A stretch of 64,000 bases of DNA from Marinirhabdus sp050859505 (GTDB lineage Bacteria > Bacteroidota > Bacteroidia > Flavobacteriales > Flavobacteriaceae): positions 1,922,001 to 1,986,000 of the forward strand of contig NZ_CP193934.1 in assembly GCF_050859505.1 (NCBI RefSeq), read 5' to 3'. The notes beneath the pieces were generated by a model. It had not been told where the DNA came from, did no database searches, and saw only the letters and a program-made list of their open reading frames with translations. Position numbers and translations under genes: made by a program. Positions within the stretch are counted from its first letter, which is position 1, and the number at the start of each line of letters is the position of its first letter. Below are positions 18,251 through 25,084 of the stretch, piece after piece.

Positions 18251-19300
18251 ATGAAAACGATCCTTTTAATTGAAGACGATACGGCATTACGTGAGAATAC
18301 AGCAGAGTTATTAGAGCTTGCTAATTACACGGTATTTATGGCACCCAATGGTAAAATTGGAATCGAGGTAGCAAAAAAACAACTTCCAGATATTATTGTT
18401 TGTGATATCATGATGCCTGAGGTAGATGGTTATGGTGTTTTAGAGGCAGTTTCATTAGAACCTACGACAACACACATTCCATTTATCTTTTTATCTGCAA
18501 GAACAGAACATAAAGAAATTAGAAAAGGAATGGATTTGGGTGCAGACGACTACCTTACCAAGCCCTTTGAAGAAGACGAACTTATAAGTGCTATTGAAAG
18601 CAGACTGGCCAAAGCAGAAATACTGTCTAAAGCACTTGATTCAACTTCAAAAAAAAAAGAAAATGAAGGGAACATAAGAAACCTCCATGAACTTAAGAAC
18701 TTATTTGACGATACAGGGGATATAAAATCTTTTGCCAAGGGAGACGTTATCTATAAAAGAGGGGGGCACTCTAATTATGTTTATCTAATAACAAAAGGTA
18801 TTGTAAAGTGCTCTCAGACAGAAGATAGCGGCAAAGAGTTAATCACAAACTTATACAAGACAGACAGTTTTTTAGGTTTTACTTCCTTTGATCATAACAT
18901 ACGCTATGAAGAGACTGCTACTGCCGTTGAAGATGTAGAACTATCAGGAATTTTAAAGAATGAACTCAAAAATATACTTGGTAAAAACCAAAACGTTTCA
19001 TTAGAACTACTGAATGTTCTTACCGACAATATCACAGAAATAAAGGAACAGCTACTACAAATGGCCTATAGTTCTGTTAGAAAAAAAACAGCGCAGACAA
19101 TTCTACAATTTACACGTGTTCTCAATAAAAAACCAGACGAAGCTATTAAAATTTCTCGTAGTGATTTAGCTAGTGTCGCGGGTATTGCAACCGAGAGTTT
19201 GATACGTACACTTTCAGAATTTAAGAAAAAGGGATTGATCGAAATTGAAGGCCGAAATATAAAAATAATACAACTTCAGGCACTCGAAACAATAGAATAA
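18251..19300 (+). CDS. Response regulator with Crp/Fnr-type DNA-binding domain
   Basis: 349 aa. The receiver domain (1-120) has acidic pair E8/D9/D10, phospho-acceptor Asp52 (CDIMMPEVDG), Ser82 and Lys104 (YLTKPFE). After a Lys/Glu-rich linker comes a cNMP-binding-type beta-barrel (about 150-250), a dimerisation helix (about 250-272) and a Crp-type winged helix-turn-helix (about 275-345), with recognition segment IATESLIRTLSEF. E315 and R319 correspond to the Fnr residues that read the G:C pairs of TGA/TCA. No Fnr-type Fe-S cysteines are present (only Cys51 and Cys187), so oxygen would be sensed by the partner kinase. This is the best local candidate for the protein that binds the TGAY-N4-RTCA boxes; that is inference. 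Confidence 0.92.
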   Translation: MKTILLIEDDTALRENTAELLELANYTVFMAPNGKIGIEVAKKQLPDIIVCDIMMPEVDGYGVLEAVSLEPTTTHIPFIFLSARTEHKEIRKGMDLGADDYLTKPFEEDELISAIESRLAKAEILSKALDSTSKKKENEGNIRNLHELKNLFDDTGDIKSFAKGDVIYKRGGHSNYVYLITKGIVKCSQTEDSGKELITNLYKTDSFLGFTSFDHNIRYEETATAVEDVELSGILKNELKNILGKNQNVSLELLNVLTDNITEIKEQLLQMAYSSVRKKTAQTILQFTRVLNKKPDEAIKISRSDLASVAGIATESLIRTLSEFKKKGLIEIEGRNIKIIQLQALETIE

Positions 19301-19310
19301 CTTAAAGAAC

Positions 19311-19353
19311 TGACTTTTATCATATTCCATTATAAGAGGCATTAATACTTTTG
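19311..19353 (+). promoter_or_regulatory. Fnr/Crp-type box plus -7 element for usp at 19371
   Basis: Box TGACTTTTATCA at 19311-19322 and TACTTTTG at 19346-19353, offset 35 nt. It begins 11 nt after the regulator's stop codon. Confidence 0.75.
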
Positions 19354-19370
19354 AATATACAAAAAGTACA

Positions 19371-20207
19371 ATGCAACAATTATTAATCCCAACCGATTTT
19401 TCTCAGAATGCGTGGAATGCAACACAGTATGCGTTGCGATTTTTTAAAAAGGAAACCATTACGTTTCATTTTTTGCATATTGATATTTCACTTCAAAATA
19501 GTAGCGATCAAAACCTGCACTACTCAGGAGTTTCTACAAAAAAAGATGTGCCAAATCATATAAACTCTGAAATGGATGCCTGGATGCAAAAAGTGTATAC
19601 TCATTATCCAAACCCAAAGCATACGTTTAAAAAGTCTGTTGTACAGGCACCTTTTGTAGAGGGCATAAGAAATTTTATTCTAAAAGAGAATATTAATTTT
19701 ATGGTCATGGGAACCAAAGGCGCTTCAGGTTTAAAAGAAATGACACTAGGTAGTAGGACAGGCGCAGTCATAACTCGCGTAAAGTGCCCCATACTGGTGA
19801 TACCAGAAGAAGCTTCTTTTAAAAATCCTCTCACCATTGGTTTTCCTACAGATTTCAATATGCTTTATAAACATAAGGTAATAGACACTTTGCTAGCTAT
19901 CTCAAGGGTCTCTCACTCTTCCATAAAAATTTTACGGGTTGCCCAGACACAAAAACCCTTGGATAATTTTCAGAACAGTAATCGGGAGCTATTAAAGGAG
20001 CGATTGTGTGATATTCCACATAGTTTCCATGTAATTGAAGATCCCAATCTAGAAAACGCTTTGCAGTCCTTTGTAACTACAATGCGAATAGATATGGTAG
20101 CAATGATTGCAAAAAATTTAAATTTCTTTCAACGCCTATTGTTTAAACCGCAAGTAACAAGAATAAGCTACCATATGCACATTCCTTTCTTGGTACTACA
20201 CGAGTAA
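19371..20207 (+). CDS. Universal stress protein, two Usp domains
   Basis: 278 aa. Domain 1 starts MQQLLIPTDFSQNAWNAT and has VMGTKGASGLKEMTLGSRTG (ATP-binding-type G-x2-G-x9-G). Domain 2 (about 148-278) starts KNPLTIGFPTDFNM and has lost the glycine pattern, ending ISYHMHIPFLVLHE. It has its own Fnr-type promoter directly after the kinase/regulator pair. Tandem Usps in other bacteria respond to oxygen, NO or dormancy signals; here only the regulation can be read. Confidence 0.92.
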   Translation: MQQLLIPTDFSQNAWNATQYALRFFKKETITFHFLHIDISLQNSSDQNLHYSGVSTKKDVPNHINSEMDAWMQKVYTHYPNPKHTFKKSVVQAPFVEGIRNFILKENINFMVMGTKGASGLKEMTLGSRTGAVITRVKCPILVIPEEASFKNPLTIGFPTDFNMLYKHKVIDTLLAISRVSHSSIKILRVAQTQKPLDNFQNSNRELLKERLCDIPHSFHVIEDPNLENALQSFVTTMRIDMVAMIAKNLNFFQRLLFKPQVTRISYHMHIPFLVLHE

Positions 20208-20242
20208 TCTCAAATCGCTACGTTGATTAAAAATCGTGTTGC

Positions 20243-20285
20243 TGATAATTGTCATTTTTTAATAAGTTATATGTGTTTGTTTTTG
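20243..20285 (+). promoter_or_regulatory. Fnr/Crp-type box in front of a dead usp gene
   Basis: Box TGATAATTGTCA at 20243-20254 and TGTTTTTG at 20278-20285 (one mismatch to TAnnTTTG), offset 35 nt. The promoter pattern outlived the gene it served. Confidence 0.6.
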
Positions 20286-20305
20286 AAGCATTTAAATGCT
20301 TTATA

Positions 20306-20380
20306 ATGAAAAAAATTGTCATCCCAACCGACTTTTCTGAAACTTCAATGAATAGCATAAAATCATACAAGGAAACCTAG
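20306..20380 (+). pseudogene. Universal stress protein, N-terminal remnant
   Basis: The frame encodes 24 aa: MKKIVIPTDFSETSMNSIKS then YKET and a stop. The first ~20 residues are the start of a Usp domain nearly identical in type to the neighbours (compare the start of the Usp at 61461). The remaining ~250 codons are gone; the sequence continues directly into a metallo-hydrolase remnant, so a deletion joined the two. Confidence 0.8.
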
Positions 20381-20383
20381 GAG

Positions 20384-20482
20384 ATGATAGACAATCCACG
20401 CCCGAAAATAGTACTAGCAGGGAGTGGGATGGTTACTGGCGGGAGAGTGTTAACATACCTGAAACAACTAAGACCGCACTAG
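20384..20482 (+). pseudogene. MBL-fold (RMMBL) metallo-hydrolase, C-terminal-part remnant
   Basis: 32 codons reading IDNPRPKIVLAGSGMVTGGR then VLTYLKQLRPH and stop. P-K-I-V-x-A-G-S-G-M-x-T-G-G-R-V is the signature of the C-terminal part of YSH1/CPSF-like metallo-beta-lactamase RNases. A complete protein has ~450 aa, so this is a fragment only. Such genes often sit beside Usp genes in flavobacteria, which fits the fragment's position. Confidence 0.72.
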
Positions 20483-20884
20483 TACCTCTATTTTCATGGT
20501 GATGTTAGATTTTATAGAGTTGGAAATTAAACAAGCAGCTTCAGATTTTTCAACAATACGTTTTGCACGCTCAACATCTTTTTCGTTTTTAATAAAAACT
20601 GTGGGTTTCAATACTATTTCCGTCATTAGAAACTTTCCTTCCACATTCTCTAAAATACCACTCGACTTGCAACTGAAAGCTGAAAATTCCAATTTTGAGT
20701 GTTCTGCAATGGCCAAAAAAGTAGTCATTAGACAACTACTCACCGAGGCAGTGAATAAATGTTCGGGAGACCATATATTAGGCAATCCCTTAGGGAATTA
20801 TGGTGGTGTTGCTACCTCAATACAGTTGGCGGAAACCGTATTACCTTCGTTTATTTCTGGGGAGCTTACGATTCCCTTTCGGTC
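20468..20884 (-). pseudogene. OsmC/Ohr-family protein with in-frame stop and missing N-terminus
   Basis: The minus strand encodes 105 aa from a TTG at 20785 (PNIWSPEHLFTASVSSCLMT ... KSNITMKIEV), the core of an OsmC-like peroxide-handling protein with its conserved Cys in SSC. Upstream in the same frame the homologous text continues (KGIVSSPEI ... ANCIEVATPP, then FPKG), but one codon, at 20798-20800, is TAA where Glu is expected, and a further stop follows above 20884. The usual ~140-aa protein is therefore broken. It overlaps the MBL remnant at its 3' end. Confidence 0.7.
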
Positions 20885-20985
20885 TTAATTCCAGTCGAGA
20901 TCTACATTATAAATATGTTTTTCCAGGATTTAATTTTCTTTGAATTCGATTCTTGAAAATTAGATAGGTTAGTGCTATGACTAAA

Positions 20986-21028
20986 TGATATTTATCATTT
21001 TTTGATGGAATTTTCTGTGCTACTTTAG
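20986..21028 (+). promoter_or_regulatory. Fnr/Crp-type box plus -7 element for 21056 operon
   Basis: Box TGATATTTATCA at 20986-20997 and TACTTTAG at 21021-21028 (one mismatch), offset 35 nt. Confidence 0.7.
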
Positions 21029-21055
21029 AATTTTCAAAAATTAATTTCAATAGGA

Positions 21056-21460
21056 ATGGAATCTCAAACTCCGGCACAACTAATTTCAAGACTAGAAACA
21101 CCCGTGTGGTTTTCGATAACCCCATATATGGAACAGGATCTTGCATTTATAAAGCAACTACTCACCGCGCCCATTTTTAAACAGAATGTACCCAATATGT
21201 TCGAACGCTTTACGAAGTACCTTACCCAAATAGACAAGGTGTCAAAAAGGGTAGCGACATTTAGTAATGAGGTAAAAATATTTAAGGAAAGTCTCGAAAA
21301 TTATTCTAAAGAGGATACTCTTTCGATAGACGATTTTTATTATGAGAGACAAAAACACTTTACGAAGGATTACATAAAACTGAGTACTATATTTTTAGAA
21401 TTGAAGTCTGATGTATTCACTTATTTAAGTGGCGCACTCCTCACAAAAAAAACACCCTAA
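21056..21460 (+). CDS. Hypothetical helical protein behind an Fnr-type promoter
   Basis: 134 aa, not recognised. Predominantly alpha-helical and charged, with heptad-like stretches (about residues 55-85 and 100-125), no signal peptide and no membrane segment, so probably cytosolic. The start ATG lies 28 nt after the -7 element. A second helical protein follows after 10 bp. The pair is likely one operon of the low-oxygen regulon, with unknown function. Confidence 0.6.
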   Translation: MESQTPAQLISRLETPVWFSITPYMEQDLAFIKQLLTAPIFKQNVPNMFERFTKYLTQIDKVSKRVATFSNEVKIFKESLENYSKEDTLSIDDFYYERQKHFTKDYIKLSTIFLELKSDVFTYLSGALLTKKTP

Positions 21461-21470
21461 AATTAAAATT

Positions 21471-21860
21471 ATGAAAACAGAAACGTTAGAACGTGATATG
21501 CATATGGAAGCCTTAATATGGAAATCCACTTTGCAACGAACGGCAGAGCAACTGGATTGTATGAAAAACAAATTATACAAAACAAAAATTTATTTTGATA
21601 GGTTAGATACTAATAATGTATGGGATAATTATACCACTACAGCAACCCATTATTTAGAGAGAATCGAACTCTTAAAAAACCGTGTTTCTAAGTTTGAGAA
21701 TAAGCTTACACTTCTAAACGAATGTGATATGAATTGTTTTGAAGAGGCAGATGCTATTTCAATTTTAGTAGAAAGTTGCAGCAAAAATGTAAAAATTCTC
21801 TTTTCAAAGATTAGCGATTATACAAATCGTACTATTTCAGATGAAAAATTTCAAAACTGA
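21471..21860 (+). CDS. Hypothetical helical protein, second gene of the pair
   Basis: 129 aa from ATG 21471. An open in-frame extension to 21429 would overlap the previous gene and is not needed. Helix-rich with several Cys (residues about 27, 80, 84 and 99) and coiled-coil potential across ERIELLKNRVSKFENKLTLL. Similar in size and composition to the preceding protein, as if both were parts of one helical complex. No family recognised. Confidence 0.6.
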   Translation: MKTETLERDMHMEALIWKSTLQRTAEQLDCMKNKLYKTKIYFDRLDTNNVWDNYTTTATHYLERIELLKNRVSKFENKLTLLNECDMNCFEEADAISILVESCSKNVKILFSKISDYTNRTISDEKFQN

Positions 21861-22231
21861 TACATGTCATTTCTTACTGCCTAACTGTAAGCTACTTTTA
21901 CTTCATTACGATGAGCTCCACTTTCTAAGACCTTGTAGTAGATCACACTTTAGAAGTTATGTACGGAAAGTTTTACGAAGGCAGCAAAATTGGAGCAGAG
22001 TTGCATAGCTATGAAAACAGATTACGGCCTCTCTATAAAATATTTAAAAGATCGTTCAACAGCTGATTGATATAATAGATTTTCACGCAGACGCAAACAA
22101 ACCGAAGCGAATTATTTTTAAAATGCTTGCAGAGATAATGAAAAAGTAAACAGAAAAACTTTTATAACAACCCCAGTAATGAAAAATATAGCTAAAGAAA
22201 CAATCAACACTACTTTTAAAAAATAAGCCAA
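21861..22231. other. 371-bp intergenic stretch with small decayed frames
   Basis: Short frames are visible, for example one from 21958 reading MYGKFYEGSKIGAEL before stopping after about 35 codons, and one ending KRIIFKMLAEIMKK at about 22149. They look like debris of one or more genes but I cannot name them. No Fnr-type box or terminator is seen. Confidence 0.4.
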
Positions 22232-22867
22232 ATGAAACCGATATCAATTGTAGTAGTACTAGCCATTATTATAGCGGGTTGCAGCTCCGCAAAACTAGTC
22301 CAACAGTATAAAAATCCAGATGCCATCAATTTTGAGGCAAATAAAGTACTCGTTGTTGGTATTTCAGCAGACAAAGATCTTCGTCGCGCTTATGAGAAAA
22401 AAATGACTGAAGCGTTAGACAAAAAAGGTGTGATAGCTGTAAAGAGTATAGACTTTTTTGAGAAATCTTTTACGGATAATAAAAAATCCTTGGTACAACT
22501 TAATACAATCGAAAACCAACTAGTAGAAGCAGGTTTTGATACGGTTCTCTTTACCAAAATCACAGGGAGAGAAAGCCGAGTAAGCGTCGTTAATGCCTAC
22601 CGGGATTTTTCTAATAACTATCCAACTTTTGAAGATTACTACTATGGTAATCAGCATCTTTATTTTAAAGAGCAACAAGAACGCTATCAAGTCTACACTA
22701 CAGAGACTTCATTATACTGCATTTGTCCTGGTAAAGAGCGCGAGCTCTTATGGAGTGGAGAAATTGAAGTGGTAGATGCCAATAAAGTAAACCGAAACAT
22801 TAGCAGCTACATCACCGTACTTTTTAAAAATTTAGAAGAAAATAAACTAGTATTACTTAAAAAATAA
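22232..22867 (+). CDS. Hypothetical lipoprotein
   Basis: 211 aa. The signal peptide has lipobox IAGC (Cys16), so lipid-anchored and periplasmic or outer-membrane. The segment VLVVGISADKDLRRAYEKKM followed by helices and strands suggests an alpha/beta fold, and a Tyr-rich stretch (NYPTFEDYYYGNQHLYF) lies near 130-147. I do not recognise the family. It stands alone between debris and a convergent Usp gene, with no Fnr-type box. Confidence 0.65.
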   Translation: MKPISIVVVLAIIIAGCSSAKLVQQYKNPDAINFEANKVLVVGISADKDLRRAYEKKMTEALDKKGVIAVKSIDFFEKSFTDNKKSLVQLNTIENQLVEAGFDTVLFTKITGRESRVSVVNAYRDFSNNYPTFEDYYYGNQHLYFKEQQERYQVYTTETSLYCICPGKERELLWSGEIEVVDANKVNRNISSYITVLFKNLEENKLVLLKK

Positions 22868-22894
22868 AAGTACGAATCTACAGCGCAAAGCCAA

Positions 22895-22939
22895 TTGAAA
22901 TTCCCTTTACTGCAAGCAAATGCAGGGAAACATTCAATT
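22895..22939. terminator. Probable bidirectional terminator hairpin
   Basis: Inverted repeat TTCCCT (22901-22906) / AGGGAA (22924-22929) with an inner CTGC/GCAG stem, between two convergent genes. No long T-run, so this is a modest call. Confidence 0.4.
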
Positions 22940-22956
22940 AAGGAGCATTCGTAATC

Positions 22957-23787
22957 TTAGCGATGTAAGAACAACAAAGGTATGAGGGTTCCGTGGGCTA
23001 GTTGCGAAGATTCTGAGCCAAATAACAATCGTTCCAAAAATGTTTCTTTTTCAATAAACGCGGCGTGAATATCTACTTTCAACAGTTGTGTTGCCGTATT
23101 TACCGCAATCAATCCAGGGATGGTATTCAGGCAAAAGTAAGTGTAGGGATGTTCCGGAAATAGCGCTCGTAAGCATGTAGTTTCCTCTCTGCGGGAACTA
23201 ATTGTAGTAGCATCAAGCTCTAAAACATTCAGCTCACATTGATGCATATCTAGCATTTCTTTGAAAACTTTAATTCCTCTAAAAGAAAAATCCTCACAAT
23301 GTTCTGTAGAGAAGAGCGCGCTTTTTATACTAGAATAGCTATACTGCTCTGGTATGATTAAGGTAGGACAATCTATGTTTCTAATAACTTGCAATGTATT
23401 ACTGCCAAAAATCATCTCTTTTGCTCCGGTTGCACCATTACTTCCCATAATAATAAGATCTATCGCATGAAATGTAACAGCTTGATCTATGGAAGATACA
23501 AAGTCATCATAATCAAACAACCCGTGGAATGTGTATGCTTGAGATTTATATTGCTTACTTAATTTCTTGACCAGCGTCGTGATTAATTTTTTGTTGTCTG
23601 TGGCAATGCTTTCATAAATAGTATCTGTAGGAGAACCTGTTACCAAATCATCACTAATGTATTCTGAAATTTTCTGCACATTAAGAATATAAAAATTGCA
23701 TTCCCAATTTTCAAAAAAATGCATTGCGTAGTCTATGGCATTCATAGAATTTGCTGAAAAATCTGTTGGCAATAAAATATTTTTCAT
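22957..23787 (-). CDS. Universal stress protein, two Usp domains
   Basis: 276 aa. Domain 1 begins MKNILLPTDFSANSMNAIDY and has IMGSNGATGAKEMIFGSNTL. Domain 2 (about 150-276) is divergent and ends TLIPLLFLHR. It is divergent from the nos operon, sharing a 169-bp intergenic region that holds two Fnr-type boxes. The one at 23840 is placed for this gene. It is therefore likely induced together with N2O reductase. Confidence 0.92.
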   Translation of the reverse strand: MKNILLPTDFSANSMNAIDYAMHFFENWECNFYILNVQKISEYISDDLVTGSPTDTIYESIATDNKKLITTLVKKLSKQYKSQAYTFHGLFDYDDFVSSIDQAVTFHAIDLIIMGSNGATGAKEMIFGSNTLQVIRNIDCPTLIIPEQYSYSSIKSALFSTEHCEDFSFRGIKVFKEMLDMHQCELNVLELDATTISSRREETTCLRALFPEHPYTYFCLNTIPGLIAVNTATQLLKVDIHAAFIEKETFLERLLFGSESSQLAHGTLIPLLFLHR

Positions 23788-23808
23788 TTTTCCTGAGGTT
23801 TTATAGAC

Positions 23809-23851
23809 GAAATATATCCAGAAAGAAAAGCTTGTGAAATGATAAATGTCA
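23809..23851 (-). promoter_or_regulatory. Fnr/Crp-type box plus -7 element for the minus-strand usp
   Basis: Box TGACATTTATCA read on the minus strand (23851-23840) and TATATTTC (23816-23809, one mismatch), offset 35 nt. Confidence 0.7.
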
Positions 23852-23890
23852 TACCCTGCTCAGGATTATATTTTCAGGGTGTTGGCGATA

Positions 23891-23933
23891 TGATATTTGT
23901 CATATTCTATGAGAGTTTTGCCTCCTAAATTTG
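23891..23933 (+). promoter_or_regulatory. Fnr/Crp-type box plus -7 element for the nos operon
   Basis: Box TGATATTTGTCA at 23891-23902 and perfect TAAATTTG at 23926-23933, offset 35 nt. It fixes the cytochrome start at 23957, since an upstream in-frame ATG at 23897 lies inside the box. Confidence 0.8.
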
Positions 23934-23956
23934 TGGAGTATTTAAATCAAACCAAT

Positions 23957-24466
23957 ATGAAAACCAGATTAAAATTAGTACTCGTAGTCTTTTCTAGTCT
24001 TATCATTAGTTGCGGCGGAAATGATGAGAAAAAAGAGAAAGAACAAATTAAACTTGGTCAAAAACCAAATGTAGAAACGAAAGTAGAAACCCCTGTATCT
24101 GATGAAGTTCCTGCTTCAAAAAGAATTACGCTGGATAATAAAGGGGTGGGGAAAATTAAAAATCTAGAACTCAATCCAACAATAGACCAAGCCATGGTGG
24201 AAAGAGGTGCTGCCCTTTTTAAAACCAACTGTACGGCCTGTCATAAAATTGGAAAACGGTTTATAGGTCCTTCACCTTCGGGAATTATGGAGCGTAGAAG
24301 TCCAGAATGGATTATGAATATGATTTTAGATCCCAAATTGATGGCAGAAGAAGATCAATGTGCAAAGGATTTGTTAGTCGAATTTAACGGTGCTGCAATG
24401 GCAAACCAAAATATGACTGAAGCGCAAGCGCGTGATATCTTAGAATACTTCCGAACCTTAAAATAA
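23957..24466 (+). CDS. Monohaem cytochrome c lipoprotein of the nos cluster
   Basis: 169 aa from ATG 23957. Signal peptide with lipobox ISC (Cys near 20), an acidic/Lys linker (about 25-80), then a class I cytochrome c domain with CTACH (Cys92-His96) and a distal Met in the AMANQNM region. It is anchored to the periplasmic face and probably passes electrons to NosZ. First gene of the nos operon; the fasciclin gene follows after 6 bp. Confidence 0.88.
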   Translation: MKTRLKLVLVVFSSLIISCGGNDEKKEKEQIKLGQKPNVETKVETPVSDEVPASKRITLDNKGVGKIKNLELNPTIDQAMVERGAALFKTNCTACHKIGKRFIGPSPSGIMERRSPEWIMNMILDPKLMAEEDQCAKDLLVEFNGAAMANQNMTEAQARDILEYFRTLK

Positions 24467-24472
24467 TAGACC

Positions 24473-25051
24473 ATGAAACCATATAATTTAAAATTTTTAA
24501 TTGGAATGCTTAGCTCCGTTCTACTCATATTCGGTTGCAAAAATGAAACAAATACTGCGGTAACTTCTACATCTACAGAAGCGAAAACCATATCCTCTAA
24601 ACAGCAGGGGCAGGCTTTTATCGAAGGAGATGTTTCAACACCCAATGTGCTACAAATAGCAATAAACTCTCCAGACCACACAACGTTAGTGGCTGCTGTC
24701 CAGGCCGCAGATCTTGAGAATGTCTTGGTAAATGCAGGGCCTCTCATGGTGTTTGCTCCAACCAATGAAGCTTTTGAGGCGTTGCCTGCGGGAACCGTAG
24801 AAGAACTCTTAAAACCAGAAAACAAGCAGAAACTGGCAACTATTTTAAAGCATCACGTAACCGCTGGAAACTATGATAAAGACTTTTTAAAGAACTTTAA
24901 AAAGCTAGGTCAGGCAGATGATACCAACGCTACCGTAGAAGTGAAAGGTGATGATGTATATGTAGGTGGTGCAAAAATTATAGGGAGTGTAAAAGCAGGT
25001 AACGGTATCGTGCACGTTGTAGACAAAGTGATTTTACCAGAATCAAATTAA
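24473..25051 (+). CDS. Fasciclin-domain lipoprotein
   Basis: 192 aa. Lipobox IFGC (Cys22). A single FAS1 domain (about 55-190) with the H1 motif MVFAPTNEAFEALPAG, the central LKHHVTAGNY and the H2-type ending GNGIVHVVDKVILP. FAS1 proteins mediate adhesion or protein contacts at the cell surface. Between the cytochrome and nosZ it probably acts in the periplasm as a partner or assembly factor, but its job in N2O reduction is not established. Confidence 0.88.
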   Translation: MKPYNLKFLIGMLSSVLLIFGCKNETNTAVTSTSTEAKTISSKQQGQAFIEGDVSTPNVLQIAINSPDHTTLVAAVQAADLENVLVNAGPLMVFAPTNEAFEALPAGTVEELLKPENKQKLATILKHHVTAGNYDKDFLKNFKKLGQADDTNATVEVKGDDVYVGGAKIIGSVKAGNGIVHVVDKVILPESN

Positions 25052-25084
25052 CAATAAGTAGGAAAACAACTAAAATCTAAAAAA

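Noticed and set aside
20496..20888. 130-aa plus-strand frame
   Set aside because: Antisense of the broken OsmC gene; the OsmC motifs are on the minus strand.
23897..23956. Upstream in-frame start for the nos cytochrome c
   Set aside because: It lies within the Fnr-type box and promoter and would bury the lipoprotein signal peptide.
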